Assembly (NCBI RefSeq): GCF_001890385.1
Contig: NZ_CP018221.1
Location: forward strand, 3,235,001 to 3,299,000
Reading direction: 5' to 3'
DNA: 64,000 nucleotides
Source of the DNA: Tardibacter chloracetimidivorans
Lineage (GTDB): Bacteria > Pseudomonadota > Alphaproteobacteria > Sphingomonadales > Sphingomonadaceae
Position numbers and translations under genes: made by a program
Shown: positions 38,171-46,576 of the stretch, in pieces
Position numbering within the stretch: position 1 is the stretch's first letter
Layout of the letters: every line of letters begins with the position of its first letter
Notes under the pieces: model-generated
Database searches by the model: none
Told to the model about the DNA's origin: nothing
The model's input: only the letters and a program-made list of their open reading frames with translations

Positions 38171-38253
38171 CTTTGCGGCGCACCTCATTCAATCATGGCG
38201 CAGACAGCGCATCGGGCGTAGACTTACGCGCAAATTGGCAGGAGCCGATTGCC

Positions 38254-38760
38254 ATGCGCCACATGCCCCGCACCCTGTTGAGCGCCGCCACCGCAGCGCT
38301 TCTCGCGACCTCGGTCGCATCGCCCGCCGATGCGCGGCGATACCGGCACCATGACCGGGGCGTCGATCTCGGCGACCTGATCGTCGGCGCAGTCATCATC
38401 GGCGGCATTGCGGTGCTTGCGTCGGAGATGGGCAAGGCGCGCGACAAGGACGGCACGATCTTCGGCGGCGACCGTAATCGCGGGGGCGACACGGAAAGCG
38501 CGGCGGTGAGCGCGTGCACGGACGCTGCGGAAATCCGCGCCTCGCAATCCGGGCGCATCGGTCGGGTCAGCGACATCGGCGATGTCGAGACCGACGGCGA
38601 TCGTGTCCGGGTGCGCGGGACGGTGGAATATGGCGGCTCGGGTGGCTGGGGCGATCGCAATGACCGCGACGACTGGCGCGACCGCGTGCGTTTTACATGC
38701 ACCTACAGCGATGGCCGCGTGGACGGCGTCTGGCTGGAGGATGGCTATGCCTGGCGCTGA
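38254..38760 (+). CDS. Secreted/anchored hypothetical protein
   Basis: No family recognised with confidence. 168 residues: signal peptide (MRHMPRTLLSAATAALLATS, probable cut after ASPADA), then RRYRHHDRG, a hydrophobic stretch DLIVGAVIIGGIAVLAS at about residues 44-60 that may anchor or pack, and a polar C-terminal domain with two Cys (SACTD and FTCTY) and several Asp/Arg-rich turns (GWGDRNDRDDWRDRV). The pattern suggests a small periplasmic domain closed by one disulfide. ATG 38254 is chosen because AGGAG lies at 38240-38244; the longer frame reaches back through rplQ. It sits alone between the rplQ terminator and guaA. Confidence 0.75.
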   Translation: MRHMPRTLLSAATAALLATSVASPADARRYRHHDRGVDLGDLIVGAVIIGGIAVLASEMGKARDKDGTIFGGDRNRGGDTESAAVSACTDAAEIRASQSGRIGRVSDIGDVETDGDRVRVRGTVEYGGSGGWGDRNDRDDWRDRVRFTCTYSDGRVDGVWLEDGYAWR

Positions 38761-38841
38761 CAGGAATTGCGCATGGCAAGCCACTGGACTCTGTGAAGCG
38801 CTGGACCTATCCCGCGCGTGAACTTTGCCGGGGCTTTCAAC

Positions 38842-40401
38842 ATGACCGTCCAGCCGCAGGACTGCATCCTGATCATCGATTTCGGAAGCCAGGTGACGCA
38901 GCTTATCGCGCGCCGCGTGCGGGAGGCCGGGGTCTATTGCGAGATCGCGCCCTTCGGCAGCGCCGAGGCGGCGCTCGACCGGCTGCGGCCCAAGGGCGTC
39001 ATCCTTTCGGGCGGCCCGGCGTCGGTCACGCTTGAGGAAAGCCCGCGTACGCCGCAGCGGGTGTTCGAGGCGGGCGTCCCGGTGCTCGGCATCTGCTATG
39101 GCCAGCAGACCATGGCCGCGCAACTGGGCGGCCGGGTGTCGCCCTCCGATCATCGCGAGTTCGGCCGCGCGTTTGTCGAGGTCGTCGAACATTCGGCGCT
39201 GTTCGACGGCGTCTGGCAGGTGGGTGAAAAGCATCAGGTCTGGATGAGCCATGGCGACCGGGTGGATACGCTGCCCGATGGCTTTCGGATCATCGCCCAT
39301 TCGGAAGGCGCGCCCTATGCCGCCACGGCTGACGAGGCCCGGCGCTTCTACGGCGTCCAGTTCCACCCCGAAGTGGTCCACACGCCGGATGGCGCGCGGC
39401 TGATCGCCAATTTCGTCCGCCATGTCTGCGGGCTTGCCGGTGACTGGACGATGGCCGGGTTCCGGGACGCAAAGATCGCCGAGATTCGCGAACAGGTCGG
39501 GAAATCGCGCGTCATCTGCGGCCTGTCCGGCGGCGTCGATTCGGCGGTCGCCGCCGTTCTCATCCATGAGGCGATCGGCGACCAGCTGACCTGTGTGTTC
39601 GTCGATCACGGGCTGATGCGGCTTGGCGAGGCAGAGCAGGTCGTCAGCCTCTTCCGCGAGCATTACGGCATCCCGCTTGTCCATGTGGAGGCGGAAAGGC
39701 TGTTCCTGGACGGGCTGAAGGGGCTCACCGATCCCGAGGCCAAGCGCAAGTTCATCGGCAAGACCTTCATCGACGTGTTCGACGAGGAAGCGCGCCGGAT
39801 CGGCGGGGCCGACTTCCTCGCCCAGGGCACGCTCTATCCGGATGTGATCGAAAGCGTGAGCTTCACCGGCGGCCCGTCGGTGACGATCAAGAGCCATCAC
39901 AATGTCGGCGGCCTGCCGGAGCGGATGAAGATGGCGCTGGTGGAGCCGCTGCGCGAACTGTTCAAGGACGAGGTGCGCGAGCTTGGGCGGGAACTCGGCC
40001 TTCCGGAAGCCTTTGTCGGACGGCACCCGTTCCCGGGCCCCGGCCTCGCCATCCGTATTCCGGGTGAGGTGACCAAGGAGCGCTGCGACATATTGCGCAA
40101 GGCCGACGCCGTCTATCTGGAGGAAATCCGCAAGGCGGGACTTTACGACGCGATATGGCAGGCCTTTGCGGTGCTGCTGCCGGTGCGCACGGTGGGCGTG
40201 ATGGGCGACGGGCGCACCTATGACAGCGTCTGCGCGCTTCGCGCCGTCACCTCGGTCGACGGGATGACCGCCGACATCTATCCGTTCGACGCCGCATTCC
40301 TCTCGGCCGTCGCGACGCGGATCGTGAACGAGGTGAAGGGCATCAACCGGGTGGTCTATGACTATACGTCAAAGCCGCCCGGCACGATCGAGTGGGAATG
40401 A
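38842..40401 (+). CDS. guaA: GMP synthase (glutamine-hydrolysing)
   Basis: Final step of GMP synthesis: XMP + Gln + ATP to GMP. 519 residues: class I glutamine amidotransferase ([16 protein letters not shown]; nucleophile in [10 protein letters not shown], about Cys84; FHPEV), then the ATP pyrophosphatase P-loop [12 protein letters not shown] near residue 227 and the C-terminal dimer domain ending [12 protein letters not shown] 38842 fits the family start; a GTG at 38818 is in frame. Convergent with the DUF1398 gene, with 28 bases between. Confidence 0.98.
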   Translation: MTVQPQDCILIIDFGSQVTQLIARRVREAGVYCEIAPFGSAEAALDRLRPKGVILSGGPASVTLEESPRTPQRVFEAGVPVLGICYGQQTMAAQLGGRVSPSDHREFGRAFVEVVEHSALFDGVWQVGEKHQVWMSHGDRVDTLPDGFRIIAHSEGAPYAATADEARRFYGVQFHPEVVHTPDGARLIANFVRHVCGLAGDWTMAGFRDAKIAEIREQVGKSRVICGLSGGVDSAVAAVLIHEAIGDQLTCVFVDHGLMRLGEAEQVVSLFREHYGIPLVHVEAERLFLDGLKGLTDPEAKRKFIGKTFIDVFDEEARRIGGADFLAQGTLYPDVIESVSFTGGPSVTIKSHHNVGGLPERMKMALVEPLRELFKDEVRELGRELGLPEAFVGRHPFPGPGLAIRIPGEVTKERCDILRKADAVYLEEIRKAGLYDAIWQAFAVLLPVRTVGVMGDGRTYDSVCALRAVTSVDGMTADIYPFDAAFLSAVATRIVNEVKGINRVVYDYTSKPPGTIEWE

Positions 40402-40429
40402 GCGGGTAACGCGTGAAACCGCAAAGGCC

Positions 40430-40831
40430 CTAGCTCGGAAAAACCTCGACATGGATTTCGGCGGTGCGGCCATAATAAACGACGCGGCGTCCGGGGAACG
40501 ATACGAGATAGCCCGCGCATCCCGCCTTTCCTGCCTCATCGCAAAAGGCGGCGTAGCTGTAATCTGGCCCGTCTTCCTGCGCCCAGCGCACGAGTGATGC
40601 TACCCTGCCGCTGTCGAACACCGCTGCGACTGCCGTTGCCGATCGGGGCAGGTCCAGCGTGATGCTGTCGCCTTCCGGCAGGTAACAGGTCTGGGTGTTG
40701 CAGCGATAATCGACGGCATAGCCTTCAAAGCCGGCATCGGCGAGTTTGCCGATGATCTCGGGAAAGCTGAGGCTCCCGTCCTGCGCGGCATCGAGGCAGG
40801 TTCTGGCGACAGCAATCCGTTCTGCGTCCAT
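40430..40831 (-). CDS. DUF1398 family protein
   Basis: 133-residue small cytosolic protein resembling the DUF1398 family (E. coli YbcV-like), whose function is unknown. Seen are SFPEIIGKLADAGFEGYAVDY near the start and the characteristic end YLVSFPGRRVVYYGRTAEIHVE. ATG 40831 is preferred: AAGGAA lies upstream and the longer frame to 40936 overlaps the FAH-family gene. It is the last gene of a likely operon, 16 bases after the FAH gene. Confidence 0.85.
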   Translation of the reverse strand: MDAERIAVARTCLDAAQDGSLSFPEIIGKLADAGFEGYAVDYRCNTQTCYLPEGDSITLDLPRSATAVAAVFDSGRVASLVRWAQEDGPDYSYAAFCDEAGKAGCAGYLVSFPGRRVVYYGRTAEIHVEVFPS

Positions 40832-40847
40832 TCGCCGTGTTCCTTCT

Positions 40848-41714
40848 TCATTCGGGTGCATGGATCTCCGCGACTTCGTCCACGACAAGGGCTTCGATGT
40901 GCCCGATGCCGGAGATTTCCGCGCGGACGCGATCACCCGCCTTCAGCCATCGCGGAGGCCGCATCCCTGCCGCCACGCCGCTCGGCGTCCCCGTGAAGAT
41001 CACGTCGCCCGGCTCCAGCGTCATCGCCGTGCTCAGGTCGGCGACCTGCGCCGCGCAGTCGAAGATCATGTCGCGGGTGTTGGAATGCTGCCGCTCCTCG
41101 CCGTTCACCAGCAGCCGCAGGTCCAGATCGCCCGCGTCCACGCCATCGGAAGTCTCGATCCAGGGACCGAACGGCGCATGGGTGTCGAACGACTTGCCGA
41201 TCACGAACTGTTGCGTGCGCGTCTGCCAGTCTCGCACCGACACGTCATTGCCCACGCAATAGCCGAATATCACCTCCTGCGCCTTTTCCGCCGGGACATG
41301 CCTGCACCGCTTGCCGATGACGACGACCAGTTCCACTTCATAATCGAGCTGCTCGGACACCTTCGGGCGCTGCACCGGATCATATGGTCCGTTGACCGCC
41401 GTCCCCGGCTTGGTGAACCAGGTCTGGTGCGCGGGCAGCTCGCGTCCCATCTCGGCCACATGCTGTCGATAGTTGAGCCCCAGCGCGTATATCTTGCCCG
41501 GGCGCGGGATCGGCGCATGAAGGCGCACATCGGCCAGCGCATGGTCGCGGTCGCCGATGGCCCGCACCTCCCCGGCCACATCGTCCCATCGCTCGATCAG
41601 CTCGATCATCGTCCGGGGATGTGTCGACAGGCGCGCCGTCAAATCCGCGACATGTTCGCCATCGGTGAGACCGACGCGCAATCCGCTTCCGACCGAAAAT
41701 GTGACCAGCTTCAT
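40848..41714 (-). CDS. Fumarylacetoacetate hydrolase family protein
   Basis: 288 residues with the FAH catalytic fold: an N-terminal region, IYALGLNYRQHVAEMG, YEVELVVVIGK (acidic metal ligands), GYCVGNDVSVRDWQ, and EPGDVIFTGTPSGVAAG. Members cleave or decarboxylate/hydrate 2-keto or acylpyruvate substrates in aromatic or sugar-acid catabolism using a divalent metal. The substrate cannot be told from sequence, and the neighbours (cation exporter, DNA glycosylase) do not help. Confidence 0.9.
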   Translation of the reverse strand: MKLVTFSVGSGLRVGLTDGEHVADLTARLSTHPRTMIELIERWDDVAGEVRAIGDRDHALADVRLHAPIPRPGKIYALGLNYRQHVAEMGRELPAHQTWFTKPGTAVNGPYDPVQRPKVSEQLDYEVELVVVIGKRCRHVPAEKAQEVIFGYCVGNDVSVRDWQTRTQQFVIGKSFDTHAPFGPWIETSDGVDAGDLDLRLLVNGEERQHSNTRDMIFDCAAQVADLSTAMTLEPGDVIFTGTPSGVAAGMRPPRWLKAGDRVRAEISGIGHIEALVVDEVAEIHAPE

Positions 41715-41753
41715 GATTGCCTCGTGTGTGAGTGATGGCGCACGCCCATTCCG

Positions 41754-42320
41754 TCAACTGACGGCAACGGCCACGGTCCACAAGCCCAGAATCGCAAAGC
41801 TGGCCGCCGCGCCGAGCCGCACCCACTTCATCGGCACGACACTGGTGATCCGGTCGCCCAGCAGAACGGCAGGGACGTTTGCAAGCAACATTCCCGCCGT
41901 GGTGCCGATCGTGACCAGCGCAACCGACTGGTAGCGCGCTCCAAGACCGATGGTGGCGATCTGCGTCTTGTCACCGATCTCCACGATGAAGAACGCCACC
42001 AGCGTGGTGAGGAACGCGCCGAAACGCCGGTTGCCGCCGTCGGAAGAATCGTCGAGCTTGTCCGGGATCATCGCCCAGGCGGCCATGGCCAGAAAGCCGA
42101 GCCCAACCGCTATGCGAAACGCCGTGCCGTCCAGCAGCCCGGCCACCATCGTGCCGGCCCAGGCCGCCACCGCATGATTGGCGAGCGTGGCCAGCAATAT
42201 CCCGGCGATGATCGGCCATGGCTTGCGAAAACGGGCCGCCAGCGCCACTGCCAGCAGCATCGTCTTGTCGCCAATTTCGGCCAGGGCCACCACAAGGGCG
42301 GATGCGAAGAGAACGTCCAT
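41754..42320 (-). CDS. TMEM165/GDT1 family cation transporter
   Basis: 188-residue inner-membrane protein with six predicted helices and the two family signatures AEIGDKTML and VEIGDKTQI, one in each half. GDT1/UPF0016 proteins export Mn2+ and/or Ca2+ (for example MneA of Vibrio). It is the second gene of a likely operon, nine bases after the DNA glycosylase. No yybP-ykoY-type manganese riboswitch is seen in that space. Confidence 0.92.
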   Translation of the reverse strand: MDVLFASALVVALAEIGDKTMLLAVALAARFRKPWPIIAGILLATLANHAVAAWAGTMVAGLLDGTAFRIAVGLGFLAMAAWAMIPDKLDDSSDGGNRRFGAFLTTLVAFFIVEIGDKTQIATIGLGARYQSVALVTIGTTAGMLLANVPAVLLGDRITSVVPMKWVRLGAAASFAILGLWTVAVAVS

Positions 42321-42329
42321 CCGGTTTCC

Positions 42330-42968
42330 CTAAAGCACCTTGGTTTTGTAGTGGTGCCAGCTCAATATCGCCATCGCGCCGCGATATGGCTTCCATGCAT
42401 GCGCGAGTTCGCGGGTCTGTCTTTCGCTGGGCCGCGCTTCCAGTCCCATGATTCGCCCGATTTCCACCTGCACCGCGAGATCTCCGGCCGGCCAAATGTC
42501 GGGGCGGCCCTCGGCGAACAGCAGATAGATTTCCGCCGACCAGCGCCCGATGCCCTTTATCCCTGTCAGGAGCGCGACGGCCTGTTCGTCATCCTCCGGC
42601 AGGCGCTCCAGGTCGAGCGTGCCCGTTGCGATCTGCCCGGCGAGGCTCCTTGCATAGCTTATCTTCTGGCGGGACAGGCCGGCCTCGCGCAGGCGCTGGT
42701 CGGAGGCCGAAAGCAGCACGTCCGGAGGCAGCCCGGGCCCAACCGCCTGTTCGAGCTTGTTCCAGATGGAGCGGGCGGCCGCAACGCTCACCTGCTGGCC
42801 GACAATGGTTCGGAGCAGCGTGCCATAGCCCGGCGCGCTCGTCCGTGGCTCCGGATAGCCGACGCGTTCCAGGGCTCGGGCGACGGCAGGCTCGATTGTC
42901 GCGACGCGATCAAGCCCTTCACGCAGTTCTTCACTAGTCAGTCCCAAGCGCATCACCCTTGATTTCAT
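42330..42968 (-). CDS. DNA-3-methyladenine glycosylase II family protein
   Basis: HhH-GPD superfamily base-excision enzyme, most like the AlkA/MPG-II group that removes alkylated purines. 212 residues: GYGTLLRTIVGQQVSVAAA, the helix-hairpin-helix GIKGIGRWSAEIY, and the catalytic Asp in WPAGDLAVQ. No C-terminal iron-sulfur Cys cluster, which argues against an EndoIII/MutY type. ATG 42968 is used; in-frame ATG 42953 and an upstream start at 43034 are alternatives. First gene of the operon with the GDT1, FAH and DUF1398 genes. Confidence 0.9.
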   Translation of the reverse strand: MKSRVMRLGLTSEELREGLDRVATIEPAVARALERVGYPEPRTSAPGYGTLLRTIVGQQVSVAAARSIWNKLEQAVGPGLPPDVLLSASDQRLREAGLSRQKISYARSLAGQIATGTLDLERLPEDDEQAVALLTGIKGIGRWSAEIYLLFAEGRPDIWPAGDLAVQVEIGRIMGLEARPSERQTRELAHAWKPYRGAMAILSWHHYKTKVL

Positions 42969-43027
42969 GGCACCATCGCTCCATAGCGCCGCAACACTTG
43001 CAAACATAGATGCCGGGAAGGATGGAC

Positions 43028-43345
43028 ATGGCAAAGCTGACCGTGGTCACGCGCGAAGGTCAGGAATCGACGATCGAGGCGGCTGACGGCCTCTCGGTGA
43101 TGGAGGTGATCCGCGACGCAGGCTTTGACGAATTGCTCGCGCTTTGCGGCGGCTGCTGCTCTTGCGCCACCTGCCATGTCTTTGTCGACGAGGCTTGGGC
43201 AGACAAGCTGCCGCCGGTGGGCGAGGACGAGAACGACCTGCTTGACAGCAGCTCCCACCGCAATGCGAATTCGCGGCTCTCCTGCCAGATTTCGATGGAC
43301 GCGGGCCTGGACGGGCTTCGGGTCACCATCGCGCCGGAAGATTGA
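43028..43345 (+). CDS. Adrenodoxin-type 2Fe-2S ferredoxin
   Basis: 105-residue electron carrier with the vertebrate-type cluster motif ([10 protein letters not shown] plus the distal Cys in SRLSCQ) and the typical HVFVDEAW and GEDENDLLD. Such ferredoxins serve cytochromes P450, Rieske oxygenases or iron-sulfur assembly; the partner is not next door. ATG 43028 follows GGGAAGG (43015-43021) with 6-base spacing; ATG 43022 and 43010 are in frame. It is convergent with the following hypothetical gene, with no gap. Confidence 0.95.
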   Translation: MAKLTVVTREGQESTIEAADGLSVMEVIRDAGFDELLALCGGCCSCATCHVFVDEAWADKLPPVGEDENDLLDSSSHRNANSRLSCQISMDAGLDGLRVTIAPED

Positions 43346-43774
43346 TCAGTCGGGCAAACGTCCGATCATTCGGGCCAGTCCAACCGCCGCCCGCCACATT
43401 CGGTCGCGCATGGACTGGCCGATCATCTCGTGCAGCCGTGCGTCAAATGCCGAACGCGCGTCTCGGGATGCATCCGCCACGCAGGCGAGCAGCAGCGATT
43501 CATCATAGCTGATCGGGCAGCCGCAGCGCGCCGGGTGGAGACGAAGGCGCTCCGGCCAGGCGTTCGCCGCCTCATCCATGAACCGCGCGACCGCAGAGGC
43601 GGTTTCCCCCAGCCCGAAGCTGTCGAGCCCATTGCGGAGCGCGGGCGTGACCGGCTTTCGGGCAAGGGCTGCCGCAAGCCATTCCCGCATCGCCCATAAA
43701 AGCAGCCGGTCGGGCAGGTCGAGCGCGAACAGCGGCGGCCGGCTGGGCAGCAGGGTCATAACGTCCACGGCCAT
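43346..43774 (-). CDS. Conserved hypothetical protein behind a Fur-box-like site
   Basis: 142 residues, no signal peptide or membrane segment, mainly helical, with two close Cys in CGCPISYDESLLLACV. It resembles small uncharacterised sphingomonad proteins (possibly the DUF6628 group); function unknown. ATG 43774 follows AGGAG on the minus strand (43781-43785) with 6-base spacing. A TATAAT (minus strand, 43805-43810) overlaps a Fur-box-like 19-mer, so iron control is inferred. If right, the gene should be switched on in iron starvation. Confidence 0.75.
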   Translation of the reverse strand: MAVDVMTLLPSRPPLFALDLPDRLLLWAMREWLAAALARKPVTPALRNGLDSFGLGETASAVARFMDEAANAWPERLRLHPARCGCPISYDESLLLACVADASRDARSAFDARLHEMIGQSMRDRMWRAAVGLARMIGRLPD

Positions 43775-43791
43775 TGGCATCTCCTGTAATT

Positions 43792-43810
43792 GATAATCGT
43801 TATCATTATA
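43792..43810 (-). promoter_or_regulatory. Fur-box-like operator over a TATAAT
   Basis: Read on the minus strand the 19-mer is TATAATGATAACGATTATC, matching 16 of 19 positions of the classic E. coli Fur consensus. Its core TGATAA-N3-TTATCA (43791-43805) is a perfect inverted repeat. It overlaps a TATAAT and lies 18 bases upstream of the start of the leftward gene. A rightward gene (LytS-type kinase) is also downstream. Confidence 0.6.
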
Positions 43811-43822
43811 GATGTTCACATA

Positions 43823-43838
43823 CTTGGCAAGTGCCAAG
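43823..43838. promoter_or_regulatory. Second palindrome in the divergent region
   Basis: CTTGGCAAGTGCCAAG has perfect 7-base arms and a 2-base centre. It lies 12 bases from the Fur-like site and upstream of the likely kinase start. Binding factor unknown; it might be a second operator or overlap the kinase promoter. Confidence 0.4.
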
Positions 43839-43913
43839 GCGGGCAGGCCTGTGCGCCGACCGACGCCCTATGAAAAACTGGCACGGCCCGTCAGGGCTGC
43901 TACAAGGCCGATC

Positions 43914-45011
43914 ATGGATCTGGCGGAACTTCGCACTGAAAGATTTTTCGAGGACAAGAACCGGGCGTTCTGGATCCTGCAGGCGACAGGCTGGGGCGCC
44001 TATTTCGTGGTCCGTGCGCTCGGCGGGCTCGCCAATGCGATGGGGCTGGTCTTCTTCGTTCCCACGCTGATTTCGACCACAACCGGCTTTTCGCTCACGC
44101 TGTTGATGGCGGCCGTCTACCGGCGGGTCATCAAGATGCCGCCCATGTGGGTGTGGACGGTCTCCATCGCGCTGGTCGCGCTCGCGTCGGCCGCATTCTC
44201 GGTGATCGAGGTGTGGGCGCATGCCACCTTCTACAAGCCGGGCTGGCGGCCGGAAGGGGTCGAGTTTCTTGGGGCCATCCTTCTGGACGTCGCGGTGCTG
44301 GGGGCGTGGACGGCGCTCTATTTCGGCGTCAACTTCTATCTGATGCTGTCGCAGCAGAACGAGCGGCTGATGGCGCTTTCCAGCCAGGCGACCGAGGCGC
44401 AGCTCACCATGCTGCGCTATCAGCTCAATCCCCATTTCCTCTTCAACACGCTGAACTCCATCTCCACGCTGGTGCTGCTGAAGCAGACCGACCGGGCCAA
44501 CGCCATGCTGTCCCGCCTCGCCTCGTTCCTCAGATATACGCTGGTTGGCGAGCCGACCGCGCAGGTGCCGGTGGAGAAGGAGGTCGAAAGCCTGAAGCTC
44601 TATCTCGAAATCGAAAAGATGCGGTTCGAGAGCCGGCTCCGCCCGAGCTTCGACATTGATCCGCTCGCCGCCAAAGCGCGCGTCCCGTCATTGCTCTTGC
44701 AGCCGCTCGTGGAGAATGCGATCAAATACGCGGTCACGCCGCAGGAGGAAGGGGCGGAGATCGCGGTTGAAGCGCGGGTCATCGGTGACAGGCTGGTGCT
44801 GAAGGTGTCGGATACCGGTCCGGGGTTGAACGACGCCGCGCCACGTCCCACTTCTTCGACGGGCGTCGGTTTGGCGAACACACGGGACCGTCTGGCGCAA
44901 GCTTATGGACCCGATCACAGGTTCGAACTCAAGACGAACGCTTCAGGGGGCACAGACGTTGTTATTGACATTCCATTCCAGCGGGAGCTGGCAAAGGAGC
45001 CCACTGCATGA
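43914..45011 (+). CDS. LytS-type sensor histidine kinase
   Basis: His_kinase (LytS/YehU-type) membrane sensor. With ATG 43914 it has 365 residues: four hydrophobic segments in about residues 18-145, then a coiled link, the phospho-acceptor box QLNPHFLFNTLN (His174), and an ATPase domain with PLVENAIKYAV and DTGPGL. An in-frame ATG at 43812 would add 34 residues but would place the coding start directly against the Fur-like site with no ribosome-binding site, so I prefer 43914. Its stop overlaps the response-regulator start by four bases (ATGA), so the two form one unit. Confidence 0.9.
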   Translation: MDLAELRTERFFEDKNRAFWILQATGWGAYFVVRALGGLANAMGLVFFVPTLISTTTGFSLTLLMAAVYRRVIKMPPMWVWTVSIALVALASAAFSVIEVWAHATFYKPGWRPEGVEFLGAILLDVAVLGAWTALYFGVNFYLMLSQQNERLMALSSQATEAQLTMLRYQLNPHFLFNTLNSISTLVLLKQTDRANAMLSRLASFLRYTLVGEPTAQVPVEKEVESLKLYLEIEKMRFESRLRPSFDIDPLAAKARVPSLLLQPLVENAIKYAVTPQEEGAEIAVEARVIGDRLVLKVSDTGPGLNDAAPRPTSSTGVGLANTRDRLAQAYGPDHRFELKTNASGGTDVVIDIPFQRELAKEPTA

Positions 45012-45802
45012 CGATCCGAACAGTTCTTGTCGACGACGAACCCTTGGCCATCCAGGGCCTTGCCCTGCGGCTTGAGGCGCATCCGGACGTCGAAATCGTC
45101 GCGACCTGCGTCAACGGCCGGGAAGCGATCCGGGGGATCAAGACGCATAAGCCCGATCTCGTGTTCCTCGACATACAGATGCCGGGTTTCGACGGATTTT
45201 CCGTTGTCCAGGGCCTGATGGAAATAGAACCGCCGCTGTTCGTCTTCGTCACCGCCTATAGCGATTATGCGCTGAAGGCGTTCGATACCCATGCGATCGA
45301 TTATCTGATGAAGCCGGTGGAGGAAGACCGGCTTGCGGCAACGCTTGACCGTGTCCGGCTTCGCCTGAGCGAGAAGCGCGCGACCGAGGAGGCGAATCGC
45401 CTGAAGGAAGTTCTGGCCGAGGTCGCTCCCGAGGCGGAACTCCCGATGTCCGCGGAGGCGCATTCCAGCAACCGCTATGAAAAGCTGATCAATATCAAGG
45501 ATCGCGGCCAGATCTTCCGCGTCGACGTCGACTCGATCGAGCGGATCGACGCCGCGGGCGACTATATGTGCATCTATACCGGCGACAACACGCTGATTCT
45601 TCGCGAGACGATGAAGGACCTCGAAAAAAGGCTCGATCCCCGACGTTTCCAGCGGGTCCACCGCTCCACCATCGTCAATCTGGACCAGGTACGGCAGGTG
45701 AAGCCGCACACCAATGGCGAATGCTTCCTGGTGCTGGAATCAGGCGCGCAGGTAAAGGTAAGCCGCAGCTACCGCGACGTGGTGGCGCGCTTCGTCCATT
45801 AA
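45008..45802 (+). CDS. LytTR-family response regulator
   Basis: 264 residues: receiver domain (acidic pocket VDDEP, phospho-acceptor Asp55 in FLDIQMPG, Lys in MKPVEED) and a C-terminal LytTR DNA-binding domain (RIDAAGDYMCIYT, RFQRVHRSTIVNL). Partner of the overlapping LytS-type kinase. LytTR regulators bind direct repeats upstream of targets; none was identified with certainty here. Confidence 0.95.
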   Translation: MTIRTVLVDDEPLAIQGLALRLEAHPDVEIVATCVNGREAIRGIKTHKPDLVFLDIQMPGFDGFSVVQGLMEIEPPLFVFVTAYSDYALKAFDTHAIDYLMKPVEEDRLAATLDRVRLRLSEKRATEEANRLKEVLAEVAPEAELPMSAEAHSSNRYEKLINIKDRGQIFRVDVDSIERIDAAGDYMCIYTGDNTLILRETMKDLEKRLDPRRFQRVHRSTIVNLDQVRQVKPHTNGECFLVLESGAQVKVSRSYRDVVARFVH

Positions 45803-45810
45803 AACCGAGT

Positions 45811-45835
45811 AAAAGGGGCGCCTCGGCCGGGCGCC
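45811..45835 (-). terminator. Terminator of the TetR gene
   Basis: On the minus strand GGCGCC (45830-45835), a 7-base loop and GGCGCC (45817-45822) are followed by CCCCTTTT, directly after the TetR stop. It also lies in the tail of the convergent response-regulator transcript. Confidence 0.5.
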
Positions 45836-46483
45836 TCAGTCGCCCCGCCCGTAGCGGCAACAGATCGTCCGCACGACATGGTCGATATGCCGGGTTTGCT
45901 CTTCCTCGGTCATCGGCTCGGGCACGCCGCACAGCGCCGACATCTGCACCTTGTGAACGAGCAGGGCGCAAAAGCTGTCGGCCGCCTGGCGGGGATCGTC
46001 GATGTCCAGCAGCCCCTGATCGCGCCAGTTGCTGAAGACGCCGCTCAGCGCCACTGCCGTCCGTTCGGGCGCGCTTTCGCTGAGGCAGTTGCCGAAAGCG
46101 GCGTCCTTCAGGCTTTCAGCAACGATGATCCGCAGCATCGCGATCGAGCCCGGGTCCAGCAGGATGCGGAGAAAGTCGCGCGCGGTGGCTTTCAGCGCCT
46201 CTTCGGGTGGGCCTTCCGTTGCGGCAATATTGCTTATGACCTCATGTAGCGAAGCAAATTGCTCCGTCACCATGGCGCGCAGCAGACCCGCCTTGTTCTC
46301 GAACAGTTCATAGGCCGTGGAAAGCGAGCCGCCCGACCGCCGGATGATGTCCGTCATTCCGACATTGCTGTAACCTTGTTCAAGGAACAACTCATAGGCG
46401 GCGGCCATTATGACGCTACGTCGACGTTCTTTCTTGTCACATCTGTCCGCTAAGGCTGTCTTACCAAAATGCGCCGTCATCAT
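45836..46483 (-). CDS. TetR/AcrR-family transcriptional regulator
   Basis: 215-residue repressor: an N-terminal helix-turn-helix (RRSVIMAAAYELFLEQGYSNVGMTDIIRRSGGS) and a variable ligand-binding domain. It diverges from an RND efflux operon, with a perfect palindrome in the shared promoter, so it very probably represses that operon and itself until an efflux substrate binds. The start is uncertain among GTG 46489, ATG 46483 and ATG 46480. Confidence 0.93.
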   Translation of the reverse strand: MMTAHFGKTALADRCDKKERRRSVIMAAAYELFLEQGYSNVGMTDIIRRSGGSLSTAYELFENKAGLLRAMVTEQFASLHEVISNIAATEGPPEEALKATARDFLRILLDPGSIAMLRIIVAESLKDAAFGNCLSESAPERTAVALSGVFSNWRDQGLLDIDDPRQAADSFCALLVHKVQMSALCGVPEPMTEEEQTRHIDHVVRTICCRYGRGD

Positions 46484-46494
46484 CCTCACTCTAC

Positions 46495-46523
46495 TTGACG
46501 GGTAATGTAACCTACATTACAGG
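46495..46523 (+). promoter_or_regulatory. RND operon promoter with embedded TetR operator
   Basis: TTGACG (46495-46500) and, 17 bases on, TTACAG (46518-46523) form a promoter. The spacer holds GTAATGTA-ACC-TACATTAC (46502-46520), a perfect 8-base inverted repeat, the expected form of a TetR operator. Binding there would block the polymerase and, at 19 bases from the regulator start, also the divergent gene. Confidence 0.7.
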
Positions 46524-46576
46524 GCGTGGCAAGACGGCGCGCAGGCCATTTTTCGCGCCGTGCAAGTGGTGAGTAC

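Noticed and set aside
42321-42329. Manganese (yybP-ykoY) riboswitch before the GDT1-type exporter
   Set aside because: Only nine bases separate the exporter from the preceding glycosylase gene, too little for the element.
43812-43913. Longer N terminus for the LytS-type kinase
   Set aside because: This start would lie directly on the Fur-like site, lacks a ribosome-binding site and would put a perfect palindrome inside the code; the region looks regulatory.
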